From NCBI GenBank assembly GCA_020636375.1, contig JACJXZ010000005.1:372001-436000 (forward strand): a DNA stretch of 64,000 bases, written 5' to 3'. The notes under the pieces were generated by a model, which worked only from the letters and a program-made list of their open reading frames with translations, had not been told where the DNA came from and searched no databases. A program made the translations under genes and the position numbers. The DNA comes from Lewinellaceae bacterium (GTDB lineage Bacteria > Bacteroidota > Bacteroidia > Chitinophagales > Saprospiraceae). Below are positions 9,989 to 18,336 of the stretch, in pieces. Positions within the stretch are counted from its first letter, which is position 1. Each line of letters starts with the position of its first letter.

Positions 9989-11317
9989 ATGCCCAAGAAA
10001 TCAAGGCCGGCCTCTCCGCGAGCCATCAGCATAGACGACTACGACTATCCTCTGCCCGAGGAGCGCATTGCCCGTTTCCCATTGGAAGAGCGGGATGCCT
10101 CCAAACTATTGACCTACCGCAGCGGCCAGGTCGGGCACACCACCTTTCGCCATATTGCCGGCCAGTTGCCCGCCGGCGCCCTGCTCGTCTTCAACGACAC
10201 CAAAGTCATCCATGCGCGCCTCCACTTCCCCCTGCCCAATGGCACCGTCATAGAAATCTTATGCCTGGAGCCACTGGCGCCGGTGGAGCACCAGCAGAAT
10301 TTCAGCAGCAGCGGGCCGGTGCGCTGGCGCTGCCTGGTCGGCGGCAACCGAAAGTGGAAAAGCGGGAAAGCCTGGAAAACGATCGCCGGCCCGGGGAAGT
10401 CCGAAATCCGCCTCAGCGCCACCCGCCTGGGCCGGTCGGCCGACGCTTTCGACATCCAGTTTGAATGGGAGGCCTCCGGGCTGGCCTTCGGCGAGCTGCT
10501 GGCCCTGGGGGGCGTCATACCGCTGCCGCCCTACCTCAACCGCGAGAACGTCCCCTCCGATGAAGAGCGCTACCAGACCATCTATGCGCGGGAGCAGGGA
10601 TCCGTCGCCGCCCCTACCGCCGGGCTGCACTTTACCGAACGCACGCTGGAAGACCTGCGCGAAAAGGACATCCACTCTCTTTTCGTAACCCTGCACGTCG
10701 GCGCCGGCACCTTCCGCCCGGTAAAAACGGAAACCATCGGAAAACACCACATGCACGAAGAGACGGCCGTCATCCGGCGGGAGGCGGTCGCCAGCCTGAA
10801 AGAAGCCCTGGAGGCCGGCCGGCCCATCATCCCGGTCGGCACCACCAGCACCCGCCTGCTGGAAAGTTTGTACTGGTACGGGGCAGATGTGGGAAGGCGG
10901 AAAGCGGAAGGCGGAAAGCGGAAGAGCGCCCCGTTTCCCACTTCCGACTTCCCACTTCCCACCCGTCCTCGTACCTCGGCCGGGCAAGCTTCCGACTTGC
11001 CCTTCCACGTTTCCCAATGGCAGCCCTACGAAACGGAAGCCCGGCTCCCCGCCGCCGGGGCACTGCAGGCCATCCTGGACGAGCTGGATGCCCAGGGGCT
11101 GGACAGCCTCCAGGGGCAAACCCAACTGATCATCGCCCCCGGTTACCCCTTCCGCATCATCGACGGGATGATCACCAACTTTCACCAGCCGCGCAGCACC
11201 CTGCTCCTGCTTATCGCCGCCCTGATCGGCGACGACTGGCGCCGCGCCTACCAGTATGCGCTCGACAACGATTTCCGCTTCCTGAGCTACGGGGATGGTT
11301 CGTTGTTGCTGCCGTAA
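9989..11317 (+). CDS. queA: tRNA S-adenosylmethionine ribosyltransferase-isomerase QueA
   Basis: QueA transfers and isomerises the ribosyl part of SAM onto preQ1-modified tRNA, giving epoxyqueuosine, in the cytoplasm. Family signatures visible are FNDTKVIHARL near residue 65, AAPTAGLHFTERTL near 207, HVGAGTFRPV near 235 and TNFHQPRSTLLLL near the end. At 442 residues it is longer than usual (about 340-360, some relatives near 400). Much of the excess lies at residues about 300-340, where a Lys/Gly/Arg-rich stretch followed by Pro/Ser/Thr-rich sequence is encoded by the same GGAAGGCGGAAAGCGG repeat found between other genes. The frame stays open through it and the downstream conserved part (FHVSQWQPYE) resumes normally. 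The gene is probably functional. Confidence 0.93.
   Translation: MPKKSRPASPRAISIDDYDYPLPEERIARFPLEERDASKLLTYRSGQVGHTTFRHIAGQLPAGALLVFNDTKVIHARLHFPLPNGTVIEILCLEPLAPVEHQQNFSSSGPVRWRCLVGGNRKWKSGKAWKTIAGPGKSEIRLSATRLGRSADAFDIQFEWEASGLAFGELLALGGVIPLPPYLNRENVPSDEERYQTIYAREQGSVAAPTAGLHFTERTLEDLREKDIHSLFVTLHVGAGTFRPVKTETIGKHHMHEETAVIRREAVASLKEALEAGRPIIPVGTTSTRLLESLYWYGADVGRRKAEGGKRKSAPFPTSDFPLPTRPRTSAGQASDLPFHVSQWQPYETEARLPAAGALQAILDELDAQGLDSLQGQTQLIIAPGYPFRIIDGMITNFHQPRSTLLLLIAALIGDDWRRAYQYALDNDFRFLSYGDGSLLLP
10889..10965. repeat. GGAAGGCGG-type hairpin repeat captured inside queA
   Basis: GGGAAGGCGGAAAGCGG units on the left and TTCCCACTTCCGACTTCCC on the right form an imperfect inverted repeat. 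The same word set occurs outside genes at 29884-29915 and 30277-30366. It lies in frame between two conserved QueA blocks. Confidence 0.75.
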
Positions 11318-11415
11318 GTGGAGGCGGGTGTTCGGTGTTCGAGGTTCGTTGTCCGGAGTCCGCAAAAAACAGACAACAAACAACAGACAACAAACAACAG
11401 CCCCCCTCACCTCCC

Positions 11416-12798
11416 TTACCAGGTAATCCGAAACTCCGTCCATCCATCTTCGCCGGTGCGCAGGGAAAAGCCGAAACCGTGGTTGAGGAGGATTTCCCGG
11501 CTGAGGGTCAGGCCGACGCCCTGGCCGTCCTTTTTCGTCGTAAAAAAAGGAGAGAACAGCTGGGCTTCCAGCTCGGGCGGGATGCCCGGGCCGTTATCGC
11601 GGATGGCGATGCAGCCGGGGGAAGCGGAGAGGACAATGACAGCCCCCCCTGGCCGGAGGGGATCGGCAGGAGCGGGACTTCCCGGAGAGGCGCTGCGCGA
11701 GCCGCCTTCCTCCCTTTGGACGGATTGAGGAGGGGCCGGAGCTGCTTCAATCGCATTCTTCACCCCGTTGAGCAGTACCTGTTCCATTTGCTGGACGTCG
11801 ATGCTGGCATAGAGGGGCGGCTCGGGCAGGTCCAGGGAGAGGCGGATGCCCTTGCGGGCAGCGTGGGCGCCCATCAGGCGGACGACATCTTCCAGGAGGC
11901 GGTTCAGGGAATACCGCTCGCGCTGGGGGGGCGGGAGGCGGACGATGTCGGCAAAGTTGCGCATAAAGCGGTTCAGGCGGCTGTTCCGGTCGATGCAGAC
12001 CTGCTGCCCCTGCCGGAATTCTTCGCGGACGGAGGCCGGCAGCTGATCGCCGAACCCGAGGGTGGCCTGCAGGATGGAGTTGATCGCGCCGATGGTGTTA
12101 TTGACCTCGTGGGCCATCATGCGGATGACCTTGCCATAGGCATTTTTCTCGGCGCGCAGGATTTCGGCGGTCAGTTCTTCGACCATGATGAACGGCCGGG
12201 CAAAACCGCGGTCGATGAACTCCGCTTTGAGGCATTTGTAGGTTTCCAGCCCCTGGATATTCACCGTCTGCGCCTGTCCGGAAGGCACTGCCGCCGCTGC
12301 GCGGGCCACCGGATGGGCGATATCTGCCAGCGGTTTGCCGAGGACGCCTGCTTCGGGCGGCAGCTTCAGCAGCTCTCTCGCCTTGGGGTTCAGTTCCGTG
12401 ATGCAGCCGTCGTAATCCAGGATGATGATGCCGGTGGGCGAGGTATGGATGAGCTTGTCGAGGAAGAAGTGTTGTTGTTCCTGCAGGGTGCGTTCCTCCC
12501 GCAGGCGGTCGATCATCTCGTTGTAGACACCGATCAGGCGGTCCGTTTCCCGTTTGCCGGTGGGGATGAACTTGACGTTGAAGTCGCGGTCTTTAATGGC
12601 GTCGATGCCGGAGAGCAGCAGTTCCAGAGGTTCGCTAAGCCCCCGGAAGACGCTGAGGCAAAGCAGGAAGGAGGCGATAATGGCCGCTTCGGCAAGGATA
12701 AAGGGCACCCACTTTTCGCGGAACAAAAAGAAGGACAGGGCCAGCGCCCCCAGGTGGATGGGCAGGAGAAGGAGAAAAAACTTAATCCGTATCTTCAT
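11416..12798 (-). CDS. Membrane sensor histidine kinase, NtrB/NtrY-like
   Basis: 460 residues. Two membrane segments (about 7-25 and 32-50) are followed by a HAMP-like linker, a PAS-like domain (about 110-200), and a HisKA motif MMAHEVNNTIG with phospho-acceptor His230. The HATPase has its N box at QVLLNGVKNAIEAAP and G boxes at DNGPGIPPE and GQGVGLTLSREI. A Pro/Ser/Arg-rich stretch of about 30 residues interrupts the ATPase just after the N box, which is unusual. Its start overlaps the end of the sigma-54 regulator gene by 17 bases, so the two are co-translated and form a two-component pair. Its signal is unknown; the adjoining efflux genes suggest envelope stress or an exported compound. 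Confidence 0.9.
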   Translation of the reverse strand: MKIRIKFFLLLLPIHLGALALSFFLFREKWVPFILAEAAIIASFLLCLSVFRGLSEPLELLLSGIDAIKDRDFNVKFIPTGKRETDRLIGVYNEMIDRLREERTLQEQQHFFLDKLIHTSPTGIIILDYDGCITELNPKARELLKLPPEAGVLGKPLADIAHPVARAAAAVPSGQAQTVNIQGLETYKCLKAEFIDRGFARPFIMVEELTAEILRAEKNAYGKVIRMMAHEVNNTIGAINSILQATLGFGDQLPASVREEFRQGQQVCIDRNSRLNRFMRNFADIVRLPPPQRERYSLNRLLEDVVRLMGAHAARKGIRLSLDLPEPPLYASIDVQQMEQVLLNGVKNAIEAAPAPPQSVQREEGGSRSASPGSPAPADPLRPGGAVIVLSASPGCIAIRDNGPGIPPELEAQLFSPFFTTKKDGQGVGLTLSREILLNHGFGFSLRTGEDGWTEFRITW

Positions 12799-14152
12799 AA
12801 GAAATGCCGTATTTATCCAGTCGCCGGTAGAGGGAGCTGCGGGTCAGCCCCAGCGACCGGGCCACTTTGGCCACTTTGTTGCGGTGGTGCGCCATGGCTT
12901 TTTTGATCATCTCGACCTCCATTTCCTCCAGCGTCATGGCACCGACGGGAGGAAGCTCGCCCCCGGCCGGGCGGCGCGGCGCTCCCTGGATCTGCGCCTC
13001 AAAGTCGGCGGCCTGCAATTCGTCGTGCGGCGATACCAGGACGGTGCGTTCGACCAGGTTTTTCAGCTGGCGGATGTTGCCGGGCAGAGGCAGCCCCTTC
13101 AGCCACTGCAGGGCTTCCCGGGTGGCTTTGAGCCGGGGCCGGCTGTAAATCTGCCGCAGGTTGTTGAGGAAAAACTCGACGAGCAGGGGGATATCTTCCG
13201 GCCGTTCCCGCAGTGGCGGCAGCTGGAGGGTGATGAGGTTGATGCGGTAGAACAGGTCTTCGCGAAAAGCGCCCCCGGCCACCATTTCCTCCAGCCGGCG
13301 GTTGGTGGCGCTGACCACCCGGACGTCCACCTTCCGGGTACGGCTGCTGCCCAGCACCTCGTAGGTACGGTCCTGGAGGACGCGCAGCAGCTTCACCTGG
13401 CTGGACAGGCTCAGGTCGCCGATCTCATCCAGGAAGATGGTTCCGGTATGGGCCATTTCGAAGCGCCCCACCCGGTCGGAGCGGGCGTCGGTAAAGGCGC
13501 CCCGCACATGGCCGAACATTTCGCTTTCGAACAGGGAAGAGGAGATGCCTCCCAGGTTGACTTTGACGAAAGGGCGCGCCCGGCGGCGGCTGTTCTGGTG
13601 GATGGCCTCGGCGATCAGCTCCTTGCCCGTCCCGCTCTCGCCCATGATCAGGACGGGGGCGTCGGTGGCGGCCACCCGGCCGACCGTCTCCAGGACGTCC
13701 AGAAAGGAAGGCGCCTGCCCGATGATGTGGCCGAAGTCGTAATCGGCTTCGAGTTTCCGTCGGCTCGCCTTATTGCCTTTGAGCCGGGAGAGTTCCAGCA
13801 CCGTGCGGACCGACTGGATCAGGTAGTCGTTGTCCCAGGGCTTGTTGATAAAATCCCGGGCGCCCAGCTTCATGCCCTCTACGGCCAGGTCGACCGTCGC
13901 CCAGCCGGTGATCAGGATCACCGCCGCCGCCGGCTGCTGTTCGCGGATGGCGCGCAGGAGCTGCAGCCCCTCCTCCCCGGAGGTATCCAGCGAAAAGTTC
14001 ATATCCAGCAGGATGAGCTCCGGCTGCTCCGTGCGCAGAAAGCCGAGGGCCTCGGCAGGCGTGGCCACCCCATGGCTGGCGTAGCCTTCCGTTTTCAACA
14101 GGAGGGCCAGCGAGGCCCGCACCGCAGAATCATCGTCGACGATCAGGATCAT
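12782..14152 (-). CDS. Sigma-54-dependent response regulator, NtrC/AtoC family
   Basis: 456 residues. The receiver domain is residues 1-115 with acidic pocket VDDD and phospho-acceptor Asp50. The AAA+ domain has Walker A GESGTGKE at 171-178, Walker B TIFLDEIGDL, and the sigma-54 contact loop reads GAFTDA (218-223) instead of GAFTGA. A Fis-type helix-turn-helix ends the protein (KVARSLGLTRSSLYRRL). It would activate sigma-54 promoters when phosphorylated by the overlapping kinase gene. The likely targets are the efflux genes upstream, but no clean GG-N10-GC site was found. The D in the loop is, to my knowledge, common among Bacteroidota relatives, so it need not mean loss of function. Confidence 0.93.
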   Translation of the reverse strand: MILIVDDDSAVRASLALLLKTEGYASHGVATPAEALGFLRTEQPELILLDMNFSLDTSGEEGLQLLRAIREQQPAAAVILITGWATVDLAVEGMKLGARDFINKPWDNDYLIQSVRTVLELSRLKGNKASRRKLEADYDFGHIIGQAPSFLDVLETVGRVAATDAPVLIMGESGTGKELIAEAIHQNSRRRARPFVKVNLGGISSSLFESEMFGHVRGAFTDARSDRVGRFEMAHTGTIFLDEIGDLSLSSQVKLLRVLQDRTYEVLGSSRTRKVDVRVVSATNRRLEEMVAGGAFREDLFYRINLITLQLPPLRERPEDIPLLVEFFLNNLRQIYSRPRLKATREALQWLKGLPLPGNIRQLKNLVERTVLVSPHDELQAADFEAQIQGAPRRPAGGELPPVGAMTLEEMEVEMIKKAMAHHRNKVAKVARSLGLTRSSLYRRLDKYGISYEDTD

Positions 14153-14669
14153 AACAGATATTTACCGGACTTGGGGCGTGCAGCCGCATGAAGCCGGAAG
14201 TGCGAATAATGCAGGGCTGCACAGGCACTTGGTGCCGATCTTTCGGCTTCCGCTTTCCAGCTTCTCCCCTCAATCCCTCCCTCTCCTTCGCTATGCTTCG
14301 GCGAGCGGAGAAAAGGGGGGAGGGAGCAAAGCTACTAAGAAGCTGTTTAAATTTGATCCTCAGGTTGAATACTTATAAGCCCTCTTCTGTTCGCGAGCGT
14401 CTTTGACGCGATGCGGTTCAACTTGCAAGTCTCCGACTTGCGTATTTCTGGCCTTCTTATCCACGTAAGTCGGAGACTTACTCATTATCCCGCATCGAGA
14501 CACAGTCTCTCGCGAACAAAACATATTTTTGTTATTTTTCAACCCGCGGCACTATGGATCGGCCGGGGGTGAGTTCCAGCCCGCAGCCCGATTCCCCCGT
14601 CAAGGAGCCTGTGAAGGGCCCACTTTAATATATCAGCCTGATGTGCATGAGCTTGAAGGGGGCTGTACC
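14153..14669. other. Gap between efflux permease and regulator genes
   Basis: 517 bases without a supported gene, lying between two minus-strand genes. The part nearest the permease gene is plain. The centre is a long imperfect palindrome, listed separately, that could end the efflux transcript. The part near 14178-14340 holds no recognisable element. Confidence 0.5.
14385..14521. repeat. 137-bp imperfect palindrome with nested hairpin
   Basis: Outer arms TTCTGTTCGCGAGCG and CTCTCGCGAACAAAA, plus GATGCGG/CCGCATC, pair over about 30 bases. A nested pair, CAAGTCTCCGACTTG and GTAAGTCGGAGACTTAC, folds inside. It may act as a terminator between the permease and regulator genes, or be a non-autonomous mobile repeat. 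A GGCAAGCTTCCGACTTGCC relative sits in queA near 10983. Confidence 0.75.
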
Positions 14670-15842
14670 CTACTCCTCGTGCAGCACCATAGCCGGCTGC
14701 ACCTGCGCTGCTTCCCGGCTGGGGGCGAAGGCGCAGGCCGCGACCAGCGCCAGCAGGATGGCCACCGAAGCCAGGGCGGCGTTCAGGTAGATAGCCGCAT
14801 CCAGGCCGAAGACGCCCAGGAGGGGGAACTGGCCGGCGAAGAACAGCCCTGCCGCTACGGCAAAGGCGGCGATGACGATGGCCTCGCCCACGAAGTGGGC
14901 CAGGATGCCGCCGCGGGTAGCGCCCAGCGCCCGCCGCAGGCCGATCTCGTCCCGGCGCTTGCGGATATTGAACCAGAGCACGCCCAGCAGGCCCAGGCCG
15001 ACGTTGAGCAGCAGGAAACCGCAGACAGCGGACGCGATGATCATAGGCACCCGGGTGATGGACAGCTGGTTGCGGCGCTGGCCGTCGAGATAGGACAGCT
15101 CGATGTTGGCGTCGCGCGCCAGGCCGTTGAATTCTTTCATCAGAGCGGCCTCAAAGCTGGCGTCCGCGTCGGCATTGACTTTCAGGAGGACCACTTCCGC
15201 CGGCACCTCGTGCGCCCGGTGGTTGAGGAAAACCACCGGCTGGAGGCTCTGAAATTCTCCGCTCAACTTGAAATTGCCCAGCACGCCCACCACTTTCCAT
15301 TTTTTATCTCCGTCCGAGAAGCCGACCAGCTTGCCCAGGGCCGGCTCATCGCCGAACAGGGCCTCCCGGGCCTGCCGGTTGAGCACGACTACCGGCTGGG
15401 CGCTTTCGACCTCTGCCTGCTCCATCCAGCGGCCTTCCTCCAGCGGCATATTCAACACCGGGGCATAGTTGTCGTCCGCCATGATCATTTGCGACAAAAC
15501 CGACTTGCCCTCGTAATTGATGCTCCACTGAATGGTGGTCTGCGAATAAGGCGTGTTGGAAGAACTCAGCGCCGCCTGTTTGACCTCCCGGTGGGCCTCC
15601 GCCTGCCGGCGGGCGCGCGCTACGGCATCGTAAAAAAGGCTGTCGGGCATGTCCTGCCGGGTGAAATAGGCCGCCCAGACGTCCTTGTAGTCGTAGCCCA
15701 GCGGCTGCGCGTAATTGCCGTAGTTGTAGAACACCAGGCTCATCACGCCGAACAGGACGATGAACGAAGCGAAAATCTCGGTGGTCAGCAGGAAATTGCT
15801 CCGCCTTTTATTCCAGATGAGTTTGATGAGATGTTTTATCAT
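14670..15842 (-). CDS. MacB/FtsX-type ABC transporter permease (second copy)
   Basis: 390 residues. The N-terminus (KRRSNFLLTTEIFASFIVLFGVMSL) is a membrane anchor, followed by a periplasmic MacB-type core domain and three C-terminal membrane helices (about 280-375) with the FtsX signature RKRRDEIGLRRALGATRGGI. Together with the permease at 16117 and the ATPase at 17599 it would form a MacB-like exporter that takes substrates from the periplasm and works with the adaptor and TolC genes upstream. The two permeases differ in sequence, so a heterodimer is likely. Substrate unknown: peptide, lipoprotein and drug are all possible. Confidence 0.88.
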   Translation of the reverse strand: MIKHLIKLIWNKRRSNFLLTTEIFASFIVLFGVMSLVFYNYGNYAQPLGYDYKDVWAAYFTRQDMPDSLFYDAVARARRQAEAHREVKQAALSSSNTPYSQTTIQWSINYEGKSVLSQMIMADDNYAPVLNMPLEEGRWMEQAEVESAQPVVVLNRQAREALFGDEPALGKLVGFSDGDKKWKVVGVLGNFKLSGEFQSLQPVVFLNHRAHEVPAEVVLLKVNADADASFEAALMKEFNGLARDANIELSYLDGQRRNQLSITRVPMIIASAVCGFLLLNVGLGLLGVLWFNIRKRRDEIGLRRALGATRGGILAHFVGEAIVIAAFAVAAGLFFAGQFPLLGVFGLDAAIYLNAALASVAILLALVAACAFAPSREAAQVQPAMVLHEE

Positions 15843-15977
15843 GGTCTTGAATGTTATATGGCTGCCCCTTCGACAAGCTTAGGGTGAAATTGTTTTATGT
15901 TTGTTCGCAGTTCGCTGTTGGCGGTACATGTACACTTCACATGAGAAATTGCTGACAGAAAATCGAACAATCCCTTT

Positions 15978-16122
15978 ACCCGCCGTCCGCCGTCCACCGT
16001 CCGCCGCCCGCCATCCGCCGTCTTCAATCTGCCATCCGCCGTCTTCAATCTGCCATCTGCCATCTGCCGTCCGCCATCCGCCGCCCGCCGTCTGCCGTCC
16101 GCCGTCCGCCGTCTTCCTACCC
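15978..16122. repeat. CCGTCCGC-type low-complexity repeat
   Basis: Tandem variants of CCGCCGTCCGCC with interspersed TCTTCAATCTGCCATC occupy the gap between the two permease genes. The complement of the same word family (GACGGCGGACGGTAGACGG) fills 36470-36650. Confidence 0.85.
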
Positions 16123-17367
16123 TTCTCCCCCCCGCAAGGCCTCCACCACATTCATCCTGGACATGCGGTAGGCCGGGATCACGCCGGAGAGGATGCCGAA
16201 GGCCAGGCAGGCGCCCAGGCCGGCCAGCAGCACCGGGAGGCTGACCCTCAGGTCGGCGCCGGGGATCAGCCCGCTTTCGTTGAAGATTTTCAGGACGGCG
16301 GCTGCCAGCAGGACGGCGATGCCCCCGCCCAGCAGGGTGATGAATATATTTTCGATGAGAAACTGCACCACCAGCTTGCCGGAGGAAGCCCCGAAGGCCT
16401 TGCGGATGCCGATCTCCGAAGAGCGCTCCATGATGCGGCTGACGTTGAGGTTGACCAGGTTGATGGCCGGCAGCAGCATGAACAGCAGCAGGAAGATGGC
16501 GATGACGGAGTAAAAAACCCCGGTTGAGCCCAGGTCGATGAGGCCCAGGTTGAGGAAGTACTCCAGATAGGTGCGCGCTTCCGAATCCAGTTGTTTGAAA
16601 GCGAAGCCTTCGTCTTCCATCGGCAGTTCGATCTTGCCGAGCGCATGCTGGTACTCCTCCCGGATGCGGGGGAAATCCGCCGGGTTCTTCGCCATCAGGA
16701 TGCCGATATAATTGCCGACCAGCCCTTTGCCCCCCGCCTGGCTCTTGCCCACCGTGTAAGGCAGGTACACATCGCCGGCCACCATCAGGCGGGTGATGGG
16801 CACGTCGCGCACCACGCCGATGACGCGATAGGATACGTTTTCGATTGTGATGGATTGCCCGGCCGCCGGGAACCCTTCGCCGAAGTAATCGTCCCGCGTC
16901 TGTTCGCTGATGACCGCCACGTAATCGCCGTTGCGGATGTGCCCTTCGTTATAGGGTTTGCCTTCCAGGAAATCGAAGGCCGTGACAGACCAGAAATTCG
17001 GGTCGGTAAACTTCAGATTCAGCTTCAGCCGCCGGTTGCCTACGTAGGCGTTGGCAAAGCTGGGCAGGGAAGCCACGGCGACCATCTCCGGCGTCTCCAT
17101 GGGCTGCACATACGTCTTCAGGAAATGATAACTCGGCGGGCCCATGCGGTGCGACTGCTCATCGGGGTTCCAGCAGTCCAGCATGCCCACGTAGAGGCAG
17201 CGCTCCCGGTTCACGTCCGGGTAGTGCGGTGCGATGAGGTGGTCCAGGAAGGCCGACAGAGCCAGCACCACCAGCAAGGTGAATACGATGCCGAACAGGC
17301 TCACAAAAGTGAAGAACCGGTTGCGGCCGAGTACTTTGAGGGTGATTTTTAAATAGTTCTGTAGCAT
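16117..17367 (-). CDS. MacB/FtsX-type ABC transporter permease (first copy)
   Basis: 416 residues with an N-terminal helix (FTFVSLFGIVFTLLVVLALSAFL), a periplasmic core domain, then three helices and the FtsX motif SSEIGIRKAFGASSGKLV near residue 325; the end reads YRMSRMNVVEALRGGEG, typical of the family. It lies downstream of the ATPase and upstream of the second permease in one minus-strand run. A repeat block touches its 3' end. Confidence 0.9.
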   Translation of the reverse strand: MLQNYLKITLKVLGRNRFFTFVSLFGIVFTLLVVLALSAFLDHLIAPHYPDVNRERCLYVGMLDCWNPDEQSHRMGPPSYHFLKTYVQPMETPEMVAVASLPSFANAYVGNRRLKLNLKFTDPNFWSVTAFDFLEGKPYNEGHIRNGDYVAVISEQTRDDYFGEGFPAAGQSITIENVSYRVIGVVRDVPITRLMVAGDVYLPYTVGKSQAGGKGLVGNYIGILMAKNPADFPRIREEYQHALGKIELPMEDEGFAFKQLDSEARTYLEYFLNLGLIDLGSTGVFYSVIAIFLLLFMLLPAINLVNLNVSRIMERSSEIGIRKAFGASSGKLVVQFLIENIFITLLGGGIAVLLAAAVLKIFNESGLIPGADLRVSLPVLLAGLGACLAFGILSGVIPAYRMSRMNVVEALRGGEG

Positions 17368-17404
17368 GGTTGTGTATTTGTGTATTCGTGTATTTGTGCA
17401 TTTG

Positions 17405-17579
17405 TGAGGGCACTCCGGAAACCCTGGGAAAGGAGTGAAGGAGTGACTTAGCGAATGGGTGAATAGAATCAGCTATGTAATAAGGTTTAATTTTAAAAAC
17501 AATACATATTTTATATTTATTCACTCATTCAGTCCATCACTCATCCACTCATTTGGGGGACTTTCCGGAGCAACCTCAC
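17405..17579. repeat. Palindromic MITE-like element, copy 1
   Basis: About 175 bases with terminal TGAGGGCACTCCGGAAA and TTTCCGGAG...CCTCA, inner GAGTGAAGGAGTGACTTAG and CACTCATTC arms, and an AT-rich centre. An inverted, nearly identical copy lies at 37685-37858 and a diverged relative at 42951-43124. It sits between the ATPase and permease genes of the efflux run. Confidence 0.85.
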
Positions 17580-17598
17580 CTATTACACTTATACACGC

Positions 17599-18264
17599 TT
17601 ACCCCACCTGGCTCCCGTCGAACAGCCGGACCAGCCGGTTGGTGCGCCGGGCCATGCTTTCGTCGTGGGTGACCATGACGATGGTGGTTTCAGAATCCTT
17701 GTTGAGGCGCAGCAGGATGTCCATGACCTCATTGCCCATCACGGAATCGAGGTTTCCGGTAGGCTCATCGGCCAGGAGGATATTGGGCCGGCCGACGATG
17801 GCGCGGGCGATGGCGACGCGCTGCTTCTGCCCGCCGGAGAGCTGCGTCGGGAAGTGGAACATGCGGTTGCTCAGGCCAACGCTGCCCAGGGCTTCTTCAG
17901 CGAGGCGGCGGCGCTCCCGGGCCGACACCTTCCGGTACAGGAGGGGCAGCTCCACATTGTCGACCACCGACAAGTCGTTGATGAGGTGGAAGCTCTGGAA
18001 GACAAAGCCGATCTTTTCGTTGCGCAGTCGCGCCAGTTCCTTGTCCGAAAAATGGCGGACCGGCGTGCCGCCGATCTCCACCGACCCCTGGCTCGGCTCG
18101 TCGAGCAACCCGATGATATTGAGCAGGGTGCTCTTGCCGCAGCCCGACGGCCCCATGATGGAGAGGAATTCCCCCCGCCTCACCTGGAGGTTGATGTTGT
18201 TGAGGGCCAGGGTTTCCACCGTTTTGGTGCGGTACACTTTTTCTACCTGACTTAAGCTGATCAT
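17599..18264 (-). CDS. ABC transporter ATPase, MacB/LolD type
   Basis: 221 residues, a single nucleotide-binding domain. Walker A GPSGCGKST is at 38-46, signature LSGGQKQRVAIARAI at 142-156, Walker B ILLADEPTGNLDS just after, and the H-loop VTHDESMA near the end. It energises the two FtsX permeases encoded downstream. The order adaptor-channel-ATPase-permease-permease supports one tripartite export system. Confidence 0.94.
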   Translation of the reverse strand: MISLSQVEKVYRTKTVETLALNNINLQVRRGEFLSIMGPSGCGKSTLLNIIGLLDEPSQGSVEIGGTPVRHFSDKELARLRNEKIGFVFQSFHLINDLSVVDNVELPLLYRKVSARERRRLAEEALGSVGLSNRMFHFPTQLSGGQKQRVAIARAIVGRPNILLADEPTGNLDSVMGNEVMDILLRLNKDSETTIVMVTHDESMARRTNRLVRLFDGSQVG

Positions 18265-18336
18265 ATCTTATGTGGTTGTTGTTAAATTCTGCTTCAAAAA
18301 ATGGGCCGTCTCCGGAAAACGCGGCCGGGTTTACCG

